Part shown: piece by piece, positions 35,510-44,357 of the stretch
Numbering within the stretch: position 1 is the first letter of the stretch
How the letters are laid out: every line of letters begins with the position of its first letter
Assembly: GCF_001899075.1 (NCBI RefSeq)
Contig: NZ_MKVA01000011.1
Coordinates: 1 to 64,000, forward strand
Direction: 5' to 3'
DNA length: 64,000 nucleotides
DNA from: Devosia sp. 67-54
GTDB lineage: Bacteria; Pseudomonadota; Alphaproteobacteria; Rhizobiales; Devosiaceae
Translations under genes and position numbers: made by a program
Notes under the pieces: model-generated
Database searches by the model: none
Told to the model about the DNA's origin: nothing
The model's input: only the letters and a program-made list of their open reading frames with translations

Positions 35510-36526
35510 TCAGGCAGCCGGCGCGGTCAGCCGCCAGTGGAAGCCGGGGGCGGAGAAATCGAGCTCGACCGAGGCGCCGAAGGCGCTCGACACCATGTCG
35601 ACGATCACCCGGTGGCCGAAGCCCTTGTGGCTGGGCGGCGTCACCGGGTTGGGGTTGTGCTCGCGCCAGTCGACGCTCCAGCCGCCGCCGGCGGGCGCCT
35701 CCCATTGCAGCCGCACCTGCCCGTCCGGCACGCTCAGCGCCCCGTATTTGAGGCTGTTGGTCGACAATTCGTGCAGCGCCATGCCCAGCGCCTGCGCCCC
35801 CTGCGAGGCGATGCGCAGGCGCGGGCCGGCGGTCAGCACGCGCGTCCCCAATAGGTCGGGAATGAAGGCGAGCTGCGCCTGCACCAGCTCGTCGAGCCAC
35901 ACCCCGTCCCAGTCGTTGCGCAGCAGCAGATCGTTGCTGGCGCCCAGGCTGAGCAGCCGCTGGTCGAGCGCCTGCACGAACTGTTCCGGCTCGGCGCCGC
36001 GCGCCGTCTGCCGCGCCAGCGCCTGCACCACCGTCAGCAGGTTCTTGGTGCGATGGTTGAGCTCGCCCATCAGCATCCGGCTTCGCGCCTCGGCCGCGAG
36101 CTGCTCGGTGATGTCGGTGTTGACCCCGGTCATGCCGAGGAAGCTGCCGTCCTCGGCAAAGCGCGGATTGGCCTCGGTGCGCATCGTCCGGTAGCTGCCG
36201 TCGGCGCGCCGGTAGCGGGCCTCGACCACGAACGGCGTGTGCGTCGCCATCGCCCGGGCGAACGGCCCGCTCAGCACGCCGACATCGTCCGGATGCACCG
36301 TCGAGGTCCAGTCGAAATCCTCGAGGCGCACCGGATTGACGCCCCAGAACGCGCGCAGCGCCTTGTTGAGGAACATGCATTTGCCCTCGGCGTCGCCCAT
36401 CCACAGCATGGCGGGCGACGTCTCGGCCATGGCGCGAACCAGCCCTGCGGAGTCGCGATCGGACAGTGCCACCTCAACCCCTTCGCCGGCGGAATGCCGG
36501 CCGTCCCCCGCGCGGGGCCCGCCCAT
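35510..36526 (-). CDS. PAS-domain HWE-family histidine kinase
   Basis: A 338-residue soluble sensor kinase. The PAS/PAC region (about residues 28-145) has SPAMLWMGDAEGKCMFLNKA and FLGMTGVNTDITE. The phosphoacceptor segment is MGELNHRTKNLLTVVQALAR and an HWE-type ATPase domain follows. It lacks TM segments. HWE kinases often work in general stress or light/redox signalling in Hyphomicrobiales. No cognate response regulator is adjacent, so it is an orphan here. The first ATG (36526) is used, though a start nearer the PAS domain is possible. Confidence 0.85.
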   Translation of the reverse strand: MGGPRAGDGRHSAGEGVEVALSDRDSAGLVRAMAETSPAMLWMGDAEGKCMFLNKALRAFWGVNPVRLEDFDWTSTVHPDDVGVLSGPFARAMATHTPFVVEARYRRADGSYRTMRTEANPRFAEDGSFLGMTGVNTDITEQLAAEARSRMLMGELNHRTKNLLTVVQALARQTARGAEPEQFVQALDQRLLSLGASNDLLLRNDWDGVWLDELVQAQLAFIPDLLGTRVLTAGPRLRIASQGAQALGMALHELSTNSLKYGALSVPDGQVRLQWEAPAGGGWSVDWREHNPNPVTPPSHKGFGHRVIVDMVSSAFGASVELDFSAPGFHWRLTAPAA

Positions 36527-36582
36527 ATTAGCGCCCGGGCCGGCCCGCCGCCAGACGTTCCGGGACTCCCGCCCGGCCGCGC

Positions 36583-37320
36583 CTACGCGCCCGGCTGCGG
36601 CCAGCGCCAGGCGGCCGACCAGCCGAACTCTGCCTTGGCGTGCTCGCTCAGCACCGTCCCGTCATCTTCGGCCAGATTGTAGACCCCGGGCGCGCCGTGC
36701 TCCGCCGCCAGCACCGCGGCATGGGCCGCCGCATCGACGTGCAGCGGCGCCGCGGCCGGCGGCGTGTCGACCCCGGTGCCCGGCCCGTAGAGCCGGCCGT
36801 AGCGCAGCACCAGGCCGGCGAGCGGTGCCGCCAGCACCTGCTGCTCGAGGCTGGCGACGCCGCGGGCGGTGATCCCGGCCCGCCCCTCGGCCGCCACCGC
36901 CAGCGCATCGGTTTCGGCATGCGGCAGCGGGCCGTCGGCATAGGCGAAGGCGATGCTCTGCGCCACCAGCCGGCTGGCGCCGGCGGCGATTGCGGCCGCC
37001 ACCAGATTGCGCGTCCCCGCCTCGCGCAGCCGCGCATTGGCGAGGCCCGCCGCCGCCATCCGGGCCGGATCGAGCCCGGCCGGCAGGTCGGTCAATTGAT
37101 GCATGACGATTTCGGGAGCGGTCGCCGCCACCGCCCGCAGCAGCGCCGCCGCGTCGTAGACGTCGACCACCACCGGCTCGACGCCGATCGCCGCCAGCTG
37201 CGCCGCCCTGGCGGGCACCCGCGTCGTGCCCACCACGCGCCAGCCCGCCGCCAGCAGCATCGGCCCGAGCCGCCGCCCGATGGCCCCGGTCGCGCCGGCA
37301 AGAAACACGGTCCGCGTCAT
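36583..37320 (-). CDS. NAD(P)-binding Rossmann-fold epimerase-like protein
   Basis: A 245-residue short epimerase-like protein with TRTVFLAGATGAIGRRLGPM at the N-terminus (GxxGxxG). A C-terminal region APGVYNLAEDDGTVLSEHAK is typical of SDR-a proteins that modify nucleotide sugars or act on unknown substrates. A YxxxK active site is not evident. The ATG at 37320 is preferred to one four codons upstream. It stands between the kinase gene and the kdgD terminator. Confidence 0.78.
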   Translation of the reverse strand: MTRTVFLAGATGAIGRRLGPMLLAAGWRVVGTTRVPARAAQLAAIGVEPVVVDVYDAAALLRAVAATAPEIVMHQLTDLPAGLDPARMAAAGLANARLREAGTRNLVAAAIAAGASRLVAQSIAFAYADGPLPHAETDALAVAAEGRAGITARGVASLEQQVLAAPLAGLVLRYGRLYGPGTGVDTPPAAAPLHVDAAAHAAVLAAEHGAPGVYNLAEDDGTVLSEHAKAEFGWSAAWRWPQPGA

Positions 37321-37365
37321 GACTGCCTCCAACCCGCGGTCTAGCGCCGCGAGGCCAGCGCCGCA

Positions 37366-37391
37366 AAGGAAAAGGGCCCTTGCGGGCCCTC
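37366..37391 (-). terminator. Rho-independent terminator of kdgD
   Basis: Stem AGGGCCC / GGGCCCT (37373-37379 and 37384-37390) with loop TTGC. On the minus strand it is followed by TTTTCC. It lies about 88 bases after the kdgD stop. Confidence 0.7.
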
Positions 37392-37478
37392 GTCATCCAG
37401 CGTGGCGCTGACGGTCCGGGGGCAGGCGTCGTAGCTGCGGGCGCCTGCCCCGGTCCGGCATGTCGGCGTCCGACGCAT

Positions 37479-38402
<924 letters not shown>

Positions 38403-38431
38403 TCAGGCAATCACATGCAGCCGCTCCTAGC

Positions 38432-38467
38432 AGAGATATGATCCATGTCAATATAGATCATATCTCT
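38432..38467. promoter_or_regulatory. Operator: perfect 12-bp inverted repeat between kdgD and the enolase-family gene
   Basis: Arms AGAGATATGATC (38432-38443) and GATCATATCTCT (38456-38467) are exact reverse complements separated by 12 bases. It lies 45 bases upstream of kdgD in the divergent promoter region. The inner motif GATCATATC recurs as GGTCATATC at 38509-38517 and as GATCACATC at 42970-42978 near the GntR gene. It is a strong candidate site for the FadR-type GntR regulator encoded at 42091-42846. Confidence 0.75.
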
Positions 38468-38499
38468 AGCCGGCTGACGAGCGGGAGTGCGGATCATTC

Positions 38500-38528
38500 T
38501 TGACACGTGGTCATATCACTGGCTTACT
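38500..38528 (+). promoter_or_regulatory. Putative promoter of the enolase-ABC operon with embedded operator half-site
   Basis: TTGACA (38500-38505), 17 bases, CTTACT (38523-38528). The spacer contains GTGGTCATATCAC, including the GRTCATATC motif, so a bound regulator would cover the core promoter. The -35 matches the sigma-70 consensus exactly; the -10 is weak. Confidence 0.5.
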
Positions 38529-38576
38529 CCGGTCTCCGGAGGCGTCTTGCGGCCGGGCCGGCAAGGGAGATTGCTC

Positions 38577-39707
38577 ATGTCCAGCGGCGAACTGCGCATT
38601 ACCGGGATCGTGGTCGATCTGGTGCGTTGGCCGCTCAAGATGAAACGCCAGCACGGCGTTGGTGGCGTGCAGCACGAGATGCCGGGGGCGATCGTGAAAA
38701 TCACCACCGATGCCGGCATCACCGGCTGGGGCGAGGTGGCGCCGTGGTCGGTGTTCACCGGTACCGCCGAGCAGAATGTCAGCGGCATCGCGACCTACAT
38801 GAAGCCGCTGCTGATCGGGGCCGATCCGCGCAAGGTGACGACGCTGATGGGGGAGATCGACCATGTCCTCACCGGCCACAGCGAAGGCAAGGCGGCGGTG
38901 GAAATGGCGCTGCTCGACATCGTCGGCAAATATTATGGCCTGCCGATCGCGCAATTGCTGGGCGGCTATCATCGCGAACGCGTGCCGCTCAGCGTGTCGA
39001 TCGCCAATCCGGACTTCGAGGCCGACATCGCCTTTGCCACGCAGGTCGCGGCCCAGGGCTACAACATCTTCAAGGTGAAGACCGGCTTTGCCGGCCATGC
39101 GCAGGATCTGCGCCGGCTCGAACGGCTGCGCGAGATCCTGCCCGCGACGGCCGAAATTCGCGTCGACTACAATCAGGGGCTGGACCCGTGGACGGCCGTC
39201 AGGCAGTTGCGCGATCTCGAAGCCTTCGCGCTCACCTTCATCGAACAGCCGGTGAAGCGGCACCAATGGGATGCCATGGCCCAGATCGCGGCGGCCATCG
39301 ACACGCCCATCATGGCCGATGAGAGCGTCTTCTCGCCGTCGGACGCCCTCGCCATGGTGCGTCAGCGCTTCGCCGACGTCGTCGCGATCAAGCTCATGAA
39401 GAGCGGCGGCATCATGCGCGCAAGAGAGGTGTCGGCGATTGCCGAGGCCGGCGGCATAGCCGGCTACGGCGGCGTCATGTTCGAGGGCGGCCTCGCCTGC
39501 GCCGCCGGCCTGCATACGGTCGCGGCGACGCCGAACATCAGTCTGGGCGCGGAATTCTACAGCTCGACCTGGGTCCTCGCCGTCGACATCCTCGAGGAGC
39601 CCTTGCGCATCGAAGACGGGCTTTCGGTCGTGCCGACCGGGCCGGGGCTGGGTGTCCGCGTGAACGAGGAAGCCGTGCGCAGCATCAGCGTTGCCCGGCA
39701 CGAATAG
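38577..39707 (+). CDS. Enolase-superfamily enzyme, muconate-lactonizing-enzyme subgroup
   Basis: A 376-residue enolase-superfamily protein. The acid-base KxK motif is in IFKVKTGFAG. Metal ligands are in RVDYNQG, FIEQPVKR and MADESVFSP, and the second catalytic Lys is in IKLMKSGG. KxK on one side and Lys on the other is the MLE-subgroup arrangement, used by cycloisomerases, dipeptide epimerases and cis-3-hydroxy-L-proline dehydratase. With kdgD opposite and an amino-acid-type importer downstream, a dehydratase or cycloisomerase step is likely; the exact reaction is unresolved. The ATG at 38577 follows AAGGGAG. Confidence 0.82.
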   Translation: MSSGELRITGIVVDLVRWPLKMKRQHGVGGVQHEMPGAIVKITTDAGITGWGEVAPWSVFTGTAEQNVSGIATYMKPLLIGADPRKVTTLMGEIDHVLTGHSEGKAAVEMALLDIVGKYYGLPIAQLLGGYHRERVPLSVSIANPDFEADIAFATQVAAQGYNIFKVKTGFAGHAQDLRRLERLREILPATAEIRVDYNQGLDPWTAVRQLRDLEAFALTFIEQPVKRHQWDAMAQIAAAIDTPIMADESVFSPSDALAMVRQRFADVVAIKLMKSGGIMRAREVSAIAEAGGIAGYGGVMFEGGLACAAGLHTVAATPNISLGAEFYSSTWVLAVDILEEPLRIEDGLSVVPTGPGLGVRVNEEAVRSISVARHE

Positions 39708-39743
39708 CGACTGCAGCAACAACCTAGCAACAGAGGGAACGAC

Positions 39744-40601
39744 ATGGACTTCGATAGACGCTCTTTCGGCCGTGCAGCATTTTTGGGAGCGGCGAGTGTC
39801 GCCGCTGTCGCGGTGACCGCTGGCGTGGCCAACGCCCAGGAGGATACCGGCGAGTCGACCTTCGATCGGATCCAGCGCACCAAGACGCTTCGCGTGGCGG
39901 CGCTGCCCGGCGAGGCGCCCTACTTCAACAAGGACCTTGCCACCGGCGCATGGACCGGCATGTGTGTCGAAATGGCCAAGGATATCGCCGCCACCTTCGA
40001 TGCTCAGATCGAGTGGTTCGACTCGACCTACGGCAATTCGGTGATCGAGCTGCAGACCGGCAAGGTCGACCTGGCCTTTTCGCTGACCCCGACGCCCAAG
40101 CGCGCCCTTGCCATCGGCTTCAGCCGCCCGGTGTTCATGCACGGCTTTGGCGCCGTGTGCAAAAAGGGCTTCGAGCCGACGCGCTGGGCGGAGCTCGACA
40201 AGCCCGAAGTGCGCGTGGCCGTCGACATCGGCTCCGGACACGAGCTAGCGGCGCGCAACTTTGCGCCCAACGCCACCATCACGCCGCTGAAGACGCGCGA
40301 CGACTGCATCCTGGCGGTGCAGACCGGCCGTGCCGACTGCTCGATCCTCACCGTCGTGCTGGGACTCACCGCGGTGAAACGCAATCCGGCGCTCGGCAAG
40401 TTCTCGGTGCTCACCGAGCCGCTTGTCGCGTTGCCCAATTGCATGGGCGTGCGCTACGAAGCGGACAAGCGCTGGCGCGACTTCCTCGACAACTGGACGG
40501 ATTACAACCGCGGCGCCGGCCAGATTCGCAAGTGGATGATCGACGGGCTGGCGCTCAACGGCGTCGTCAGCTCGGACATCCCGAGCAACGTCACGTTCTG
40601 A
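39744..40601 (+). CDS. ABC transporter substrate-binding protein, family 3 (polar amino acid type)
   Basis: A 285-residue periplasmic binding protein. The N-terminus DFDRRSFGRAAFLGAASVAA carries a twin-arginine-like RRSFxR motif before a hydrophobic stretch ending near ANA, so Tat export is possible. The fold shows LRVAALPGEAPYFNKDL, TGMCVEMAKDIAATF and GKVDLAFSLTPTPKRA. Family 3 binds amino acids, opines or related zwitterions. It is followed by its permease and ATPase genes. The ATG follows AGAGGGAAC. Confidence 0.9.
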   Translation: MDFDRRSFGRAAFLGAASVAAVAVTAGVANAQEDTGESTFDRIQRTKTLRVAALPGEAPYFNKDLATGAWTGMCVEMAKDIAATFDAQIEWFDSTYGNSVIELQTGKVDLAFSLTPTPKRALAIGFSRPVFMHGFGAVCKKGFEPTRWAELDKPEVRVAVDIGSGHELAARNFAPNATITPLKTRDDCILAVQTGRADCSILTVVLGLTAVKRNPALGKFSVLTEPLVALPNCMGVRYEADKRWRDFLDNWTDYNRGAGQIRKWMIDGLALNGVVSSDIPSNVTF

Positions 40602-40629
40602 TCTGCGGGCCGGTTGGGAGGAAACGCCA

Positions 40630-41304
40630 TTGAGCGGTGTGAGCTATCACTGGGACTTCTCGTTCTTGTGGGGCTATCGCACGGTCCTTCTGACCGGCCT
40701 TGCCTATACCATGGCCTATACGGTCGGCACGATCCTGCTGGGACTCGTCATCGGGCTGGTGGCGGGGCTGATGCGCATGTCGCGCAATCCGTTCATCCGG
40801 GGCCCGGCCTTCGCCTATATCGAGATCTTCCGCTGCACGCCGCTGCTGGTGCAGATCGTGTGGTTCTACTACGCCTTCCCCATCCTGATCGGCATCGAGA
40901 TGTCGGCGACGACGGCGGCCGTCCTGGTGCTGTCGCTCTATACCGGATCGTTCTACGCCGAGATTTTCCGTGGCGGCATCCTGTCGCTGGAGCTGGGGCA
41001 GTGGGACGCGGCGCGTGCCGTGGGCATGCGCCAGGGGCAGCTGATGCGCCACATCATCCTGCCGCAGGCGGTTCGGCGCATGATGCCGCCCTTCATCAAT
41101 CAATCCGTGATCCAGCTCAAGAACACGTCGCTGGTCTCGACCATCGCGGTGACCGACCTGCTCTATCAGGGCATGCTGATCACCGCCGCCACCTATCGTC
41201 CGCTCGAGGTCTACACGCTTATCGCCGCGATCTATTTCGTGGTGCTTTTCCCGCTCACCGCGCTTGGGCAATATGTCGAGAACAGGCTCCGTTATGCCGA
41301 ATAG
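40630..41304 (+). CDS. Polar-amino-acid-type ABC transporter permease
   Basis: A 224-residue permease of the HisM/GlnP family, the only permease in this cassette, so the transporter is probably a homodimer. Motifs: FRCTPLLVQIVWFYYAFP, and the EAA loop WDAARAVGMRQGQLMRHIIL with LPQAVRRMMPPFINQ. The start is a TTG at 40630, 8 bases behind GGAGG. The stop overlaps the ATPase start by 11 bases. Confidence 0.92.
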   Translation: MSGVSYHWDFSFLWGYRTVLLTGLAYTMAYTVGTILLGLVIGLVAGLMRMSRNPFIRGPAFAYIEIFRCTPLLVQIVWFYYAFPILIGIEMSATTAAVLVLSLYTGSFYAEIFRGGILSLELGQWDAARAVGMRQGQLMRHIILPQAVRRMMPPFINQSVIQLKNTSLVSTIAVTDLLYQGMLITAATYRPLEVYTLIAAIYFVVLFPLTALGQYVENRLRYAE

Positions 41305-42094
41305 CGAGACCATGGCCGGGACGTCGGCTGCGCACTCCGAAGCGATGATCGGTCTTTATGACGTGCACAAATCGTTCGGGCCGCTCGAGGTTCTGAAAGG
41401 GATCTCGTTCGAGGTGCCGCGTGGCGGCGTGGTGGCCCTGATCGGGCCGAGCGGATCGGGCAAGTCCACCATCCTGCGTTGCGTCAATTTGCTCGAAACG
41501 CCCAATGCCGGCACCATAAAGGTGGGCGCGCAGACGCTCGCCTTTTCGAAACGCCATCGCCTGCCCGGCGACCGGCGTCTGGCCGATTTCCGGGCGCGCA
41601 CCGGAATGGTGTTTCAGAGCTTCAACCTCTTTCCCCACAAATCGGTGATCGAGAACGTCATGGCCGGTCCGCTCATCGTCAAGCGCATGGCGCGCGACGA
41701 GGCCCGCGCCATCGCCGAGCGGCTGCTCGCGCGCGTGGGGCTGGCCGAGAAGGCCGAAGCGGCTCCCGCCCGCCTGTCGGGTGGCCAGCGCCAGCGCGTC
41801 GCCATTGCGCGGGCGATGGCGATGGAACCCGATGTGATGCTGTTCGACGAGCCGACCTCGGCACTCGACCCCGAGCTCGTGGCCGAGGTTCTGGCGGTGA
41901 TCCGCGGCCTCGCCGACGACAACATGACCATGCTGCTCGCCACGCATGAAATGGCGTTCGCGCGCGACGTCGCCGACCGCGTGGTGTTCATGCGCGATGG
42001 TGTCGTCGTCGAGGATGGGCCGGCGCGACAGGTGATCGAAACGCCGCAGCATCCTGCCACCCAGGCCTTTCTGGCACACTTCCACCGCCGCTAG
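41294..42094 (+). CDS. Polar-amino-acid-type ABC transporter ATPase
   Basis: A 266-residue ATPase of the GlnQ/HisP family. After about 20 extra N-terminal residues come Walker A GPSGSGKST, Q-loop FQSFNLFPHKS, signature LSGGQRQRV and Walker B VMLFDEPTSALDPE, then the H-loop THEMAFARDV. The ATG at 41294 overlaps the permease gene; starts further upstream lie deep inside it. The 3' end overlaps the convergent GntR gene by four bases. Confidence 0.94.
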   Translation: MPNSETMAGTSAAHSEAMIGLYDVHKSFGPLEVLKGISFEVPRGGVVALIGPSGSGKSTILRCVNLLETPNAGTIKVGAQTLAFSKRHRLPGDRRLADFRARTGMVFQSFNLFPHKSVIENVMAGPLIVKRMARDEARAIAERLLARVGLAEKAEAAPARLSGGQRQRVAIARAMAMEPDVMLFDEPTSALDPELVAEVLAVIRGLADDNMTMLLATHEMAFARDVADRVVFMRDGVVVEDGPARQVIETPQHPATQAFLAHFHRR

Positions 42095-42846
42095 GGACGG
42101 GAACCGGCTTCCTCTCGCGCGGGCGTGGCGGCGGGGTTGCTGGCGAGCGTCAGCCCGCGATAGCGCGACTGGCTGCCACCCAGATGGACCCGCATGGCCT
42201 CGCGGGCACCCTCGGCGTCCCCGCGCGAGATCGCGTCGCAGACGGCGCGATGCTCGGCGGCGGTCTTTTCGAGATAGGACTTGCTGATCAGGGTCTCGCG
42301 CCCGCTGCCTTCGAGACTGTTGCGCGGCAGCAGGCTCAACCCCAGCCGATCGAAAAACTCGATAAAGGCCATGTTGTTGGTGGCTTCTGCGATGGCACGA
42401 TGGAAGCTCCAATCCGCGGCCTCGGTCGGTTCGCCGCCGGCAGCGGCCGTGGCGAAGGCGTCGGCGGCCTCGTAGATGCGCTGCTCCTGCGCCCACGATT
42501 TGCGCGCTGCGGCAAGCCCGGCGCCATGCATTTCGACGGCCATGCGCAGTTCCAGCATGTCCAGGGCCGAAGCCGAAAAATGCAGCTCCCGTCCCGCCGC
42601 CGGCGGCGACTTCTGCGAGACGAAGACGCCGACGCCATGTTTGGCCTGGAGTATGCCGTCCGAACGCAGCGCCGCGATCGCCTCGCGGATGACGGTGCGG
42701 CTGACCCCGAATTCCAGCGCCAGCGCTTTTTCGGTCGGCAACTTCTCGCCCACGGCCACCGGGCCTTCGGAGATGCGCTTTTGCAGGGCCTCCTTGGTCT
42801 GCAGGGTCAGATTGCTGCCGTTTCGCCGTGCCAATTGCTTGTCCAT
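42091..42846 (-). CDS. GntR-family regulator, FadR/FCD subfamily
   Basis: A 251-residue regulator. The winged helix-turn-helix (about residues 15-78) reads LPTEKALALEFGVSRTVIRE. The FCD ligand-binding domain has RMAVEMHGAGLAA, DWSFHRAIAEATNN and AEHRAVCDAISRGDAEGARE, with the Asp/His metal ligands of the family. FCD regulators sense sugar acids, keto acids or amino acids. It sits between the transporter operon and the divergent PLP-enzyme operon. Its likely sites share GRTCAYATC at 38430-38520 and 42970-42978. Confidence 0.92.
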   Translation of the reverse strand: MDKQLARRNGSNLTLQTKEALQKRISEGPVAVGEKLPTEKALALEFGVSRTVIREAIAALRSDGILQAKHGVGVFVSQKSPPAAGRELHFSASALDMLELRMAVEMHGAGLAAARKSWAQEQRIYEAADAFATAAAGGEPTEAADWSFHRAIAEATNNMAFIEFFDRLGLSLLPRNSLEGSGRETLISKSYLEKTAAEHRAVCDAISRGDAEGAREAMRVHLGGSQSRYRGLTLASNPAATPAREEAGSRP

Positions 42847-42969
42847 CGCTGTAAGATAGTATCACCATCGAGGGTGCGGCTTAGCGCCGGTATCCATGGC
42901 TGTGGTTATGCTACGCCTGCCTTTGCGTCACCTCAAGATCAGGGTGTGCAGAACTCTCTGTTGACGAGT

Positions 42970-43008
42970 GATCACATCTCTGCAAAGACTGATCAGGTCT
43001 TTGCAGAG
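42970..43008. promoter_or_regulatory. GntR-like site and perfect inverted repeat upstream of the PLP-enzyme gene
   Basis: GATCACATC (42970-42978) differs by one base from the kdgD operator core. It is followed by perfect 12-bp arms CTCTGCAAAGAC (42978-42989) and GTCTTTGCAGAG (42997-43008) around a 7-base centre. The repeat ends 5 bases before the ATG at 43014 and would cover the ribosome-binding region, either as an operator or as an mRNA hairpin. Confidence 0.65.
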
Positions 43009-43013
43009 GTTTC

Positions 43014-44309
43014 ATGCCTGTCACCCGCACTCAGGTCCCGCTCGACCCCGACTGGAAGGGGGTGCCTCCGGACGCGGGCTTGCGTACCACCGGCGATCTG
43101 GCCGCGACGGGGTGGCATCCGGCGGACGGCCATCTCAATTTGCCGCTGCTCTCCCTCGACCTGCCCACGTTCGAGGCCAATGTGTCGACGATGCTCGCGC
43201 TCTGCCAGGCGCACGGCGCGGCCATTGCCCCCCATATCAAGACGCCGATGGCGCCCGACATCGCGCGGATGCTGCTCGCCGCAGGCGCCTGGGGCGTCTC
43301 GGTCGCCGATTTGCGCCAGGCCGGCGTCATGCTGCGGAGCGGGCTGCGGCGGTTGCTGCTTGCCAACGAAATCGGCGGCCGCGCGGCGGCCGGCCGGCTC
43401 GCAGCGCTGCTCGGGCAGCACGCGGACGCCGAACTCACGCTGTTCGTCGACTCGCCGCGCGGCGTCGCCGATCTTGCGGCCGCCTGGGCCGAGGACGAGG
43501 CGCTGCCACCGCTGCACCTTCTCGTCGAGGTGGGGTGCGGCCGCGGCGGCACCGAGTCGCAGGACGAGGTCGAGGACGTGATTGCCGCGATTGCCGGCAG
43601 CGGCGACCCCCGCCTCGCGCTCGCCGGCGTCGCCGCCTATGAGGGAACGGCGCGGCGCCCGGACGCCGCCGCGACGGCCCGTGAGCTGGACGCGCTTTTT
43701 GGCCGGATCGAGACGGCACTTGCGGCCGTGCGGACGGCGGTGCCGGAGCGCGCCCTGCTGCTCAGTGCCGGCGGCTCGAGCCTGTTCGATCACGTCCTGA
43801 CGCGATGCGGTCCGCTGGCCGCGGCCGATGGCGGGACGCTGTTGCTGCTGCGCAGCGGCGCCTGCTTCTTCTGCGATCACGGGCCGGTGCGCGAGCGGCT
43901 CGAGGAGCTGGCCGCCCGCCGCTTGCTGGGCCCCGACTGGAACGCAAGGATCGAAACGTCGTTTCAGCCGACGCTGCGCCTTTGGGGCGAGGTCCTGTCG
44001 CTGAGGAGCGACGGCACCGCGATCTGCGGCATCGGCATGCGCGATGTGGCGCACGATCAAGGCTTGCCCGTCCCGCTCACGGCCTGGCGTGGCGGCCGGC
44101 CCGCCAGCGACCTGCGCGGCACCGCCAGCGTCGACAGGCTCAACGACCAGCACGCCTTTGTCACCGCGCGCGGTGCCGGATTGGAGGTGGGCGACGTCAT
44201 CGAATTCGGCGTCCGCCATCCCTGCACCACGCTCGACAAGCACGGCGCCATCTACGCCCTGAACGAGAGGGGCAAGCTGACAGCCGTGCTGCACACCTGC
44301 TTCGGGTAA
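43014..44309 (+). CDS. D-threonine-aldolase-like / alanine-racemase-fold PLP enzyme
   Basis: A 431-residue fold-type III PLP enzyme of the D-threonine aldolase / D-serine dehydratase / amino-acid deaminase family. The PLP Lys is in IAPHIKTPMAPDIARM. The metal-binding His/Cys pair is in GVRHPCTTLDKH near the C-terminus, a family hallmark. It should cleave or deaminate a D-configured beta-hydroxy amino acid. It opens a plus-strand operon with the D-2-hydroxyacid dehydrogenase and the FAD oxidase. The precise substrate is unknown; long N-terminal residues suggest a subgroup distinct from characterised D-TA. Confidence 0.85.
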   Translation: MPVTRTQVPLDPDWKGVPPDAGLRTTGDLAATGWHPADGHLNLPLLSLDLPTFEANVSTMLALCQAHGAAIAPHIKTPMAPDIARMLLAAGAWGVSVADLRQAGVMLRSGLRRLLLANEIGGRAAAGRLAALLGQHADAELTLFVDSPRGVADLAAAWAEDEALPPLHLLVEVGCGRGGTESQDEVEDVIAAIAGSGDPRLALAGVAAYEGTARRPDAAATARELDALFGRIETALAAVRTAVPERALLLSAGGSSLFDHVLTRCGPLAAADGGTLLLLRSGACFFCDHGPVRERLEELAARRLLGPDWNARIETSFQPTLRLWGEVLSLRSDGTAICGIGMRDVAHDQGLPVPLTAWRGGRPASDLRGTASVDRLNDQHAFVTARGAGLEVGDVIEFGVRHPCTTLDKHGAIYALNERGKLTAVLHTCFG

Positions 44310-44357
44310 CCCCGCGAGCATTGTCTTTTCCGTCACCCCGTCGCCGAGGATCGCCCC

